Assembly (NCBI GenBank): GCA_903970185.1
Contig: CAJCIC010000015.1
Location: 1-41,809, forward strand
Length of the DNA: 41,809 nt
Direction of reading: 5' to 3'
From: Gammaproteobacteria bacterium
GTDB taxonomy: Bacteria; Pseudomonadota; Gammaproteobacteria; Burkholderiales; Burkholderiaceae_D
Made by a program: the position numbers and the translations under genes. Each line of letters starts with the position of its first letter. Position 1 is the first letter of the stretch. The notes under the pieces are model-generated. The model had not been told where the DNA came from, made no database searches, and was given only the letters and a program-made list of their open reading frames with translations. Positions 30,690 to 38,510 of the stretch are shown here, piece after piece.

Positions 30690-32276
30690 ATGTCGGCCAT
30701 CATCAGCGCTTCCCCCCGTCCGGTCTGGCAGAATTCCTACGCCTTCCAGGCGGCGTTTTTTCTCGGATTCGCAGGGCTTGTCATCGCCTTCTTGCCTGGC
30801 CTAAAGGAGATGGTCGAGACCTGGAACACGGTCGAGGAATACAGCTACGGCTGGTTCATTCCGCCGATCGTCGTCTTTCTCGTCTGGCAAAAAAGCGATC
30901 AGCTGCGCAAACTCGAATTGCGCGGCTCGAGCTCGGGCCTTTTCGTGCTCGCATTCGCTGCACTCATGTGCGCAGCCGGCCACGTCAGCCTGGTGCGGCT
31001 GTTTCTGCAGTATGGCTTCATGCTCGGCATCTTTGGCCTCGTGCTTTGCGCAACCGGAAAGGCGGGCTTAAGACTGATTGCCGTGCCGCTTTGCGCCATG
31101 TTCCTGATGGTGCCGCTGCCGCATCTGGTCTTGCATGACCTCTCCGAGCAGTTGCAACTCTTGTCTTCAGGCATTGGCGTAGCGCTGATTCGCATGTTCG
31201 GAATCAGTGTCTACCTCGAAGGCAATGTCATTGACCTTGGCACCTACAAGCTGCAGGTGGTCGATGCCTGCAGCGGCCTGCGCTACCTGTTTCCCTTGAT
31301 CGCCATGGGCTTTCTTGCCGCCTACTTCTTCAAGGCGGCGCTGTGGAAACGGATTTTGCTGCTCGCAAGCACAGTGCCGCTCACGATTCTGATCAACAGC
31401 CTGCGCATCGCCATCGTCGGCTTCACGGTCGAATACTGGGGCGGGGCCATGGCCGATGGCTTCCTGCATGAGTTCGAGGGCTGGTTCATGTTCATGATCT
31501 GCCTTGCGCTCATCGTCGTTGAAATGGCGATTCTTGCGCGCATCGGCGGTCGGCGCGAATCGCTTCGCAAGACCTTCGGCTTCGAATTTCCGGAAAAGAA
31601 ATCGCGCGATGCGAAAGTGTCGCTGCGCCAGCCGTCGATGCCGCTAAAGGCGGGCGTTATCGTCTGTGTCGCCCTGGCGGCAGCCGTAGCGCTCTCGCCC
31701 ACCAAGGCGGAAATCGTGCCACAGCGGCAGGCGTTTAGCACCTTCCCGCTCAAGCTTGATGGCGGCTGGATCGGACGCAACGCACGCCTGGATGAAGACG
31801 TCGTCGCTGCGCTTGAGCTCGATGACTACCTGCTTGCCAACTATGTCGATGCGCTTGGTCATCCGCTCAATTTCTACGTCGCCTACTACGCAACCCAGAC
31901 CGGTGCAGAAAAAGCCTCGCATTCGCCCAGGCTCTGCATCCCGGGTGGGGGATGGCAGCTCAACGACTTGCGCGTCGTCAATCTGACGCTTGCCAATGGC
32001 AAAGTCATTCCGGTGAATCGCACCATCATTTCGCGCGATGGCCAGCGGCAACTGGTCTATTACTGGTTCAAGCAGAGCGGGCGCAACGTCACCGATGACT
32101 GGCTGATCAAGGGCTACATCATCGAGGATTCGGTCTTGACCGGCAAAACCGATGGCGCGCTGGTGCGGGTTGTGGCACCGATCGCAAATGACGAAACGCC
32201 CGAGGAGGTCGATAAGCGCATGACCGCCTTCGTCCGCCTGATCGAGCCCAGGCTTTCCGCATACGTTCCGAGCTGA
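30690..32276 (+). CDS. xrtD: exosortase XrtD-type, fused to EpsI domain
   Basis: From the ATG at 30690 the protein has 528 residues (a TTG two codons earlier is possible). Residues about 15-285 form the multi-helix exosortase domain with its catalytic triad: Cys194 in VVDACSGLRYL, Arg239 in LINSLRIAIVG and His260 in FLHEFEGWFMF. After a basic loop, one more helix (about 320-337) leads into a periplasmic EpsI domain (about 345-528, with HSPRLCIPGGGWQL around Cys416). Exosortases cut C-terminal sorting signals at the inner membrane and transfer the protein to an unknown acceptor. The fused EpsI and the VPLPA-CTERM substrate at 1138-1929 point to the XrtD subclass. It lies upstream of the WecA-like gene in the EPS core. 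Confidence 0.92.
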   Translation: MSAIISASPRPVWQNSYAFQAAFFLGFAGLVIAFLPGLKEMVETWNTVEEYSYGWFIPPIVVFLVWQKSDQLRKLELRGSSSGLFVLAFAALMCAAGHVSLVRLFLQYGFMLGIFGLVLCATGKAGLRLIAVPLCAMFLMVPLPHLVLHDLSEQLQLLSSGIGVALIRMFGISVYLEGNVIDLGTYKLQVVDACSGLRYLFPLIAMGFLAAYFFKAALWKRILLLASTVPLTILINSLRIAIVGFTVEYWGGAMADGFLHEFEGWFMFMICLALIVVEMAILARIGGRRESLRKTFGFEFPEKKSRDAKVSLRQPSMPLKAGVIVCVALAAAVALSPTKAEIVPQRQAFSTFPLKLDGGWIGRNARLDEDVVAALELDDYLLANYVDALGHPLNFYVAYYATQTGAEKASHSPRLCIPGGGWQLNDLRVVNLTLANGKVIPVNRTIISRDGQRQLVYYWFKQSGRNVTDDWLIKGYIIEDSVLTGKTDGALVRVVAPIANDETPEEVDKRMTAFVRLIEPRLSAYVPS

Positions 32277-32296
32277 CCTTCTAAAGAGCCAAACGC

Positions 32297-33955
32297 ATGG
32301 ATGGGCATGGCGTTAACGTTCTGACACCGGTTGCGGCCTTCCTGATCGCGCTTTTGGTTGCGGTCTGGATCATCCCCTTGATGATCCGGCTCGCCCCGCG
32401 CATCGGCATGATCGACACCCCCGATCCGCGCAAGGTGCACAGAACGCCGATCGCCCGCGTCGGCGGCATCGGTATCGCGCTGGGTGCGATTAGCGCGGTG
32501 CTGGTGTTCTCACCTGCAACCGATTTCACGGTCGCATTCATCGCAGGTGCGCTGATCCTGGCCGCGTTTGGCGCATGGGACGATGCGCGCGAGATCGGCC
32601 ACTACACCAAGTTCCTGGGCCAGATCGCAGCGGCCGGCATCATGATTTCTTACGGCGGCGTGTGCATCGAAGAGCTGCCGTTTCTGAATTCGGCGCTACC
32701 CGCCTGGATCGCCAGGCCCTTTACGCTTGTTGCCATTGTCGGTGTCATCAACGCCATCAATCACGCCGATGGCCTCGATGGCTTGGCCGGTGGCATGACG
32801 CTCTTGAGCGTGGGCGCGATGTCGTGCATCGCATTCATGACCGGCAACATGGGCTTTCTCGTCTTTACCGCGGCCATCGGCGGTGGCCTTTTGGGATTCA
32901 TCCGCTTCAATACCTTTCCGGCCAAGGTGTTCATGGGCGATCTGGGCAGCCAGTTCTTGGGCTTCTCCGCCGCGGTTCTCGCCATTTCACTCACGCAACA
33001 GGTCGATTCGCAGATCAGCAAATCGACTGCGCTGCTGCTTGTCGGCCTGCCAGTGGCCGACATTCTGGCGGTCCTGTACCAGCGCATTCGCGGCGGCATG
33101 AACTGGTTTCGCGCGACGCGCAACCATATTCACCATCGCCTGCTCGATCTGGGGTTCGATCACTACCAGGCGGTGCTCGTGATCTATTCGGTCCAGGCCC
33201 TATTGACTGTTTCGGCGATCTTTGCCGCATATGAGAACGACGCCATCATCCTCGCCATCTATGTCGGCGCGTGCGGATCGGTCTTCGCCTACCTGATCAC
33301 GGCCGAACGCCGCGGCTGGCACCTGCCGGTGGGTCGGCCCTCGCTGCCCTCGCGCTTCATGGCACAGCTCAGCGAGAAGAGCCTGCTGGTCAAGGGGCCC
33401 CTGTTTTTTGTCCAGGTCTCGGTGCCGATCTACCTGATCCTGACCAGTGCCTCGCTTGGCGCCAACGGTTCAGTGCCGCCGATCCACCTCATTGCCTTCG
33501 CGCTGATCCTGGCCCTGGGTGTCCTGATCCTTTTTCGCGTGCCTCGCTCATCTGTTGCCTACCGGCTTGCGCTCTACAGCTCGATCGGCATGATTGCGTA
33601 TTGCATCTATTGCGCGCCGCCGCCCCTGAATTTCGTCACCAGCGTGGCCAATCTCGCCTACTTCCTTTTCCTCGCGGTGGCCATCTCGCTTGCCGCATCA
33701 CGGACCTTGCGCGACGACTTTGCCGTGACCAACATGGATTTCTTGATCGTGCTCGGCCTGGTTGCAGCCGAGGTCTTCTCGGCATCGATCACCGGATCGA
33801 GCAACTTCTGGACGGTTGCGATCGGCACCGCGCTGCTCTTCTACGCGTGCGAGCTGATCATCCTAAGAAGCAACCTGATCTGGAACCGCGTCCTCGGAGG
33901 TGCCACAGCCGGCGCACTCGGAATCATCGTGATGCGCTTTTTCCTCCTCCCGTGA
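32297..33955 (+). CDS. WecA/MraY-family initiating sugar-phosphate transferase with C-terminal membrane extension
   Basis: This 552-residue polytopic protein would load the first sugar-1-phosphate onto undecaprenyl phosphate. Residues 1-330 carry the family motifs: KVHRTPIARVGGIGI (46-60), the Asp pair DD at 95-96, NHADGLDGLAGG (155-166), FMGDLGS (212-218) and HIHHRL (277-282). The remaining 220 residues add about six further hydrophobic helices not present in standard WecA (about 360 residues). The substrate is not readable from sequence; GlcNAc or a related sugar is likely from the family. The gene's last 32 bp overlap the convergent methyltransferase gene. Confidence 0.88.
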   Translation: MDGHGVNVLTPVAAFLIALLVAVWIIPLMIRLAPRIGMIDTPDPRKVHRTPIARVGGIGIALGAISAVLVFSPATDFTVAFIAGALILAAFGAWDDAREIGHYTKFLGQIAAAGIMISYGGVCIEELPFLNSALPAWIARPFTLVAIVGVINAINHADGLDGLAGGMTLLSVGAMSCIAFMTGNMGFLVFTAAIGGGLLGFIRFNTFPAKVFMGDLGSQFLGFSAAVLAISLTQQVDSQISKSTALLLVGLPVADILAVLYQRIRGGMNWFRATRNHIHHRLLDLGFDHYQAVLVIYSVQALLTVSAIFAAYENDAIILAIYVGACGSVFAYLITAERRGWHLPVGRPSLPSRFMAQLSEKSLLVKGPLFFVQVSVPIYLILTSASLGANGSVPPIHLIAFALILALGVLILFRVPRSSVAYRLALYSSIGMIAYCIYCAPPPLNFVTSVANLAYFLFLAVAISLAASRTLRDDFAVTNMDFLIVLGLVAAEVFSASITGSSNFWTVAIGTALLFYACELIILRSNLIWNRVLGGATAGALGIIVMRFFLLP

Positions 33956-34772
33956 GCAGCGTTTTCCTGACCAGGTGCGGCGTCCACGCCGGCTCGTGCC
34001 TGATCAGGTAAATCACGTTGTCGCCATGAAGCGGGTCGGCGAGCACCATGCGGGCGAGATTGGAGACGCGATTGATGCCGGCTCGAAACTGCTTGGTCTC
34101 CCTTGGCCGCACCGGATACTGCAGCGTCTCGACAATGCGCATGGCGCGTCTTGCAAGCAGCTTGACGAGCGTCTGATGCAGAATCGGAAACAGATGGGTC
34201 GGATCGCTCTTTTGGTCAAAGGACGGCAATTCTCCCTTGACCAGGCTTCGTACGCGCGCGCGCAGGCTTTCCACGTTCGGCGTGGTCAGGATCAATAGGC
34301 CATCGTGATCGAGCGCATCACGCACCAGATCGAGCAGCCGGCCGACGTTTTCGAGGTGCTCGATGACTTCGATACAGGTGATCAATTCGAACTTGCCGAT
34401 CCGCCTTGCGTCCCCCGTATTCAAATCGAATCGCGAAAACCGGATGCCGGCGCGGGACTCGGGCGGATCGAGGTCGATGCCGGTCAGATTGCTCCAGCCT
34501 GCCTGACGCAGGCGATTCAGCCAGGCACCGGTACCGCAGCCAATATCGAGTACCGGACGATCAAAAAGCGCCGGACGCCGCCCGAGTTCGTCAATCAGGT
34601 ATTGGTGAAGGCCCTCGACGGCCCTCTCGGTCATCATGTCCATAAGCGTTGCATCCGAAGGTGAATGGGACGCTGCAGTCGGAAAAGCGTCATATAAGTC
34701 CAATAGACTGACCACCGCCCGCCGTTGGGCGCGCCCGTCGCTTCTTTTGGCCGTCCCGGAATTGCTGAGCAT
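33924..34772 (-). CDS. class I SAM-dependent methyltransferase
   Basis: This protein has up to 282 residues and a clear Rossmann-type methyltransferase core. Motif I is PVLDIGCGTGAWLNRLRQAGW, followed by GIDLDPPESRAG, then ELITCIEVIEHLENVG (motif II/IV region) and GLLILTTPNVESLRAR. The resemblance is to the UbiG-like/methyltransf_23 group, common in polysaccharide loci for sugar O-methylation. The ATG at 34772 is only 8 bp from the start of the divergent flippase gene, so the true start may lie further in (for example the ATG at 34643). Its 3' end overlaps the WecA-like gene. Confidence 0.82.
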   Translation of the reverse strand: MLSNSGTAKRSDGRAQRRAVVSLLDLYDAFPTAASHSPSDATLMDMMTERAVEGLHQYLIDELGRRPALFDRPVLDIGCGTGAWLNRLRQAGWSNLTGIDLDPPESRAGIRFSRFDLNTGDARRIGKFELITCIEVIEHLENVGRLLDLVRDALDHDGLLILTTPNVESLRARVRSLVKGELPSFDQKSDPTHLFPILHQTLVKLLARRAMRIVETLQYPVRPRETKQFRAGINRVSNLARMVLADPLHGDNVIYLIRHEPAWTPHLVRKTLLTGGGKSASR

Positions 34773-34780
34773 TGTTCACT

Positions 34781-36157
34781 ATGTTGATGACAGCTGTTCG
34801 TACTGAAGGCGCAGAAGCGCCAGAATCGCCGCCACCGCCTGAAGCTGGGGACGGTCATGAGGTGGCCTCTGGCCATCGCCTTTTCTCCAGACTCTCGCGG
34901 CTCTCGTTTACCGCGGGGGCGGAGACGATCGGCGTTGCCGTCGGTGCGATTTCGGGATTTGCCATCGTCCACGAGCTACCCAAGGCGGTTTACGCCCAAT
35001 ACAGCTTCATCGTCGTCTGCGTGACCTTTCTCATCGGCCTGAGCGATGTCGGTCTGAGTCACTGTTATCTGCCGTTAATCGGCAATCGCACACACCCGCT
35101 CTCCTGGGTGATCGGCGCCTGCCGGCGCGTGTACCAACTCCGCTGGCTGTTTTTCTTGCCGGCGCTCGTTTTTGTTCTGTGCTACTGGACTTACGCCAGC
35201 GTGCAGCATGCATGGCTCTTTGGCGATTTCATTGCTGCATCGCTGATCGGTGCCGTAGCCGTTCTGGTGACGATCAGGGAGCAAGCGTCGCGCTCGCTTC
35301 TGATCGTCTTGCGCCATGTCAGTATCGTCAACCGGATGACGCTCGCATCCAGTGCCGCGAGGCTGGGTTTCGTCCTGGCTGCCCTGCTGCTCCTGCCAGC
35401 AGCCTACGTGGTCATCGGATTGATGCTTGCCACCGCACTCGGATCGATGGTCGCTTTGGCACAGCTTGTTGCTGTCCCGGAAGTCAAGGCATTTGGCAAG
35501 GCCACCTTGGAAAAAACACAACGCGCGGACGTCGATCAACGCGTCAAGGCGATCTTGCAGCCGCTTGTCATCCCCATGATCTTCTACCAGGTTCAGGGCG
35601 TCATCGCCGTGTTTCTGGTCTCGCTTTTTGGCGTGACCAATTCAATCGCCGAAGTCGGAGCGCTGACAAGGCCGACGCTGATCCTGGCCGTGCTTGACCG
35701 CGTCATGAATGTCCTTCTATTTCCGGGCATCGCCCGTGCCGCCTCCGGAGCTCCACTGCATCGCCTTATCGTTCGCTCGCAGCTCCTGTACTTTTCTCTT
35801 GTGCTGCTCCTCTTGCTCTCGTCGATCGTCTGGCCCGAGCTCTGGATCCTTCTGATTGGCAGGCAGTACCTGCCCCAGAAGGACCTGCTCTGGATGGTGT
35901 TCCTCTCGGCAATCCAGATGTACGCGGCAGGAACCGCTTTTGCCACGCTCACGTCCAGAGGCAAGACCTCGGGCCAGTTTCTCCTCATCCCGCTCGTGCT
36001 CGCCATTCAGCTCGCATTGGTGATTTTCATGGGTGTCTCAACGACAAGGCAAGCGCTGGTCTTCTCGATTGCGACCTCCACCACATTTTTTGTCTTCCAG
36101 TACGCAATGCTGGCAAGGCAGTACCTTACGTATCGCGAGGCAAAAAGCCGTGCTTGA
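34781..36157 (+). CDS. Wzx-type polysaccharide flippase
   Basis: From the ATG at 34781 the protein has 458 residues (an ATG at 34787 and a TTG at 34772 are alternatives). An acidic/Pro-rich N-terminal tail precedes about 12 hydrophobic helices, the layout of the MOP/oligosaccharide-flippase superfamily. Recognisable pieces are RLSFTAGAETIGVAVGAISGFAIV, LIGLSDVGLSHCYLPLIG and WMVFLSAIQMYAAGTAFATL. It would flip lipid-linked repeat units to the periplasm. It lies ahead of a GT4 gene and an SGNH hydrolase gene on the same strand. Confidence 0.83.
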   Translation: MLMTAVRTEGAEAPESPPPPEAGDGHEVASGHRLFSRLSRLSFTAGAETIGVAVGAISGFAIVHELPKAVYAQYSFIVVCVTFLIGLSDVGLSHCYLPLIGNRTHPLSWVIGACRRVYQLRWLFFLPALVFVLCYWTYASVQHAWLFGDFIAASLIGAVAVLVTIREQASRSLLIVLRHVSIVNRMTLASSAARLGFVLAALLLLPAAYVVIGLMLATALGSMVALAQLVAVPEVKAFGKATLEKTQRADVDQRVKAILQPLVIPMIFYQVQGVIAVFLVSLFGVTNSIAEVGALTRPTLILAVLDRVMNVLLFPGIARAASGAPLHRLIVRSQLLYFSLVLLLLLSSIVWPELWILLIGRQYLPQKDLLWMVFLSAIQMYAAGTAFATLTSRGKTSGQFLLIPLVLAIQLALVIFMGVSTTRQALVFSIATSTTFFVFQYAMLARQYLTYREAKSRA

Positions 36158-36193
36158 TACCATTCCCCACGCTGACATGGAGCGGATTTTCTG

Positions 36194-37237
36194 ATGAAGG
36201 TCCTGCTCTCGTCGGTGCCGTTCGCACCGCTTGTTGGCGGCATCGAAACCGTGGGCGCAATCCTCGCCACCGAGCTATCCAAGCTTGGCTGCGACGTCAC
36301 AGTGCTCACGAAAACACGTTCGCCCACACGCGATGAGGCCCCCTACCACATCGTTCGCGACCCGTCTACCCGCGCCATGTTCGGCCTGGCAAAAGCCGCC
36401 GATGTCATCCTGCACAACAGCATCAGCCTGAAGGCCATGTGGCCGCTGTCGCTTTCCGGAAAACCTGCGGTTGTCATCCACCACACGTGGCTTCCGAAAA
36501 CGGGCTACAGAATCTTTGCGCGCTGGGCCAAACAGGCAACGTATGGAAGCGCAAGCCACGTCGCGATCAGTTCTGCCATCGCAGACGATCTTGGCCTGCC
36601 CAGCACGATCATTCCGAACCCCTACGACGACGGACTGTTCAGGAATCTCGGCGCCCTCGAGCGCAACCGCGACATCGCCTTCGTGGGCAGGCTGGTCAGC
36701 GACAAAGGCGTTAACGTCTTGATCGACGCGCTCGCGCTGTTGCATGCGCGAGGCTTCTCGCCCACGGTCACGGTCGTTGGCACCGGCGACGAGGAGGACG
36801 CGCTGCACGAGCAGGCAAAGCGCCTGGGCGTCGCTGATCAAATCGAGTTTAGAGGCCTGGTCACGGGACAAAAGCTCGTCGAGCTCTTGAATCGTCATGT
36901 CTTTCTTGCCATTCCGTCAACGTGGGAGGAACCGTTTGGCATTGTCGCGCTAGAAGGTATCGCCTGCGGCTGCATCCCGCTTGCGGCAAAAAGCGGGGGG
37001 CTACCCGAGGCTATCGGTGGCTGTGGCGTCCTGTTTCAGAAGGGCAACGCCGCTGATCTGGCCGATCACATCGAGCGCCTCTTTGCAGATCCCTCGAAAT
37101 GCGCCGCGCTGAGAAGCCGCGCCGAGTCGCATCTTCTGCGCCACACCCAATCCGCCGTTGCCAAAGCCTACTTGCGCGTTCTGGAAGAGGCAGTGCGTGA
37201 GCCTTCTGCGCTCGCGCGCTCTACCGGCAAGTCATGA
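36194..37237 (+). CDS. glycosyltransferase family 4
   Basis: This 347-residue GT-B enzyme has an N-terminal MKVLLSSVPFAPLVGGIETVG and a donor domain with IAFVGRLVSDKGVNVLIDAL. The E-x7-E signature is in WEEPFGIVALEGIACGCIPLA. It would add one sugar of the EPS repeat unit. The ribosome site GGAGCGGA precedes the ATG. Its stop overlaps the next gene's start (ATGA at 37234-37237), so the SGNH protein is translationally coupled to it. Confidence 0.9.
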   Translation: MKVLLSSVPFAPLVGGIETVGAILATELSKLGCDVTVLTKTRSPTRDEAPYHIVRDPSTRAMFGLAKAADVILHNSISLKAMWPLSLSGKPAVVIHHTWLPKTGYRIFARWAKQATYGSASHVAISSAIADDLGLPSTIIPNPYDDGLFRNLGALERNRDIAFVGRLVSDKGVNVLIDALALLHARGFSPTVTVVGTGDEEDALHEQAKRLGVADQIEFRGLVTGQKLVELLNRHVFLAIPSTWEEPFGIVALEGIACGCIPLAAKSGGLPEAIGGCGVLFQKGNAADLADHIERLFADPSKCAALRSRAESHLLRHTQSAVAKAYLRVLEEAVREPSALARSTGKS

Positions 37238-38127
37238 TCCAGCGGCGACATGTTCAATGGGCGCTGGGTTCAACTGCGCTCGTCTTCTCTCTGATGGAAG
37301 GCGCAGTTCGCCTAAGCGGGATTACTGACTTTCCGGTTTATTCGCTTGACGACACGATCGCCTACTTGCCCACGCCGAATCAGTCCGGCAGTTTCCTGCG
37401 CACGAATTCATGGGAATTCAATGATCGCAGCATGGGCGTTAAGGCGCCGTGGACCGGCACGCACCATCCCAATCTGCTGCTGATTGGCAACAGTATTTTC
37501 ATGGGCGGCAATCCGTTTGCCCAGGAAGAAAAACTTGGGCCGCTTCTGCAGCAGGAGCTAGGCCCGGGCGCCGCCGTCTGGCCGATCGCCGCGGGCCGCT
37601 GGTCGACGGTCAATGAAATTGCCTATCTGAGGAAGAATCCGGCCGACTTCTTTGTATGGGAGTACATGAGCGGAGGGCTCAATCATCTTGCACCATGGCA
37701 AGGCGAGCTTCTTTTCCCGACTGAAAAGCCGCTCTGGGCGACGAGCTACGTCGCACGTCGCTACATCGCACCGCGATTGCTCGGGTATTCGTTGATCGAG
37801 CAGCAGCCCAACGGTCCTCCGACGGCAGAAAACCTCGCCGCGTTCATGGAAGTCATCACGAAGCTATGCCAATCGGCAAATGGCAAGGCTCGTGGCGTCA
37901 TCCTGCTCTATCCCGATGCGCGTGAGCTCAGTCTTGCCCGCCAGCGAACCGAATGGCTGCCTGATCGAGACGCCCTAGCGCCACTTGCGAAGGCCGGTTG
38001 CGTGACCGTGCTGGACCTGGCAGAACGACCTGAATGGTCCGAGACCGATTATCGGGATGGGGTGCATCCCACGGCGGAGGGCAATCGGGTACTCGCCAAA
38101 ATACTCGCTTCTGCCGTCCGAACATAG
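37234..38127 (+). CDS. SGNH/GDSL-like hydrolase, membrane-anchored
   Basis: This 297-residue protein has a short N-terminal hydrophobic segment (about residues 9-25) that could be an anchor or signal. The nucleophile loop is LLIGNSIFMGG (Gly85-Asn86-Ser87), where the usual GDS is GNS. The catalytic Asp/His pair is in DGVHPTAEGN (Asp275, His278). Members remove or transfer acyl groups. Here it would edit acylation of the polymer in the periplasm, which is inferred from the neighbouring acyltransferase. Its ATG overlaps the GT4 stop codon. Confidence 0.78.
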   Translation: MIQRRHVQWALGSTALVFSLMEGAVRLSGITDFPVYSLDDTIAYLPTPNQSGSFLRTNSWEFNDRSMGVKAPWTGTHHPNLLLIGNSIFMGGNPFAQEEKLGPLLQQELGPGAAVWPIAAGRWSTVNEIAYLRKNPADFFVWEYMSGGLNHLAPWQGELLFPTEKPLWATSYVARRYIAPRLLGYSLIEQQPNGPPTAENLAAFMEVITKLCQSANGKARGVILLYPDARELSLARQRTEWLPDRDALAPLAKAGCVTVLDLAERPEWSETDYRDGVHPTAEGNRVLAKILASAVRT

Positions 38128-38510
38128 CCCCAGCTCCAGTAATTCAGGACACTGACTGACGCGATGGCTTCCTTGCGTGCCGACGGATACTAAGGTCGCG
38201 GTCATGAACGCTCATTGAATCTGCTCGCGGCCACTTGCACGTGAGTGTCGCGTTGATAAGCTCTCAAGTATCGACACGCCTCCCGGCATTGCGAACTCTC
38301 ACCAAGAACCTGTTGTAGGGTTCAACAGCGACTCTACACCTGAATGTCGTCGCTCTCGCATGCCTAAATTAAGTTGCAGCCTAGCCCTTTCGCAACTTGG
38401 TATCATCAGTTCTCGCCATCGCGTGGCGACTTGACGTTGATTTACATCAGAGTCAAGCGAATAGCACTGACTCCGACTTCTACTATTTCCTGAAGAGACT
38501 TCATCGCTGG
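38128..38510. promoter_or_regulatory. 383-bp intergenic region with a dyad, boundary of the AT-rich block
   Basis: AAGTTGC (38371-38377) and GCAACTT (38392-38398) are 7-bp inverted arms separated by 14 bp, just before TATCAT at 38401-38406, a fair -10 box. No -35 box at proper spacing is convincing, so the dyad may be an activator site. Base composition drops from here on. The open frame preceding the acyltransferase start (from a TTG at 38397) is probably not translated. Confidence 0.35.
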
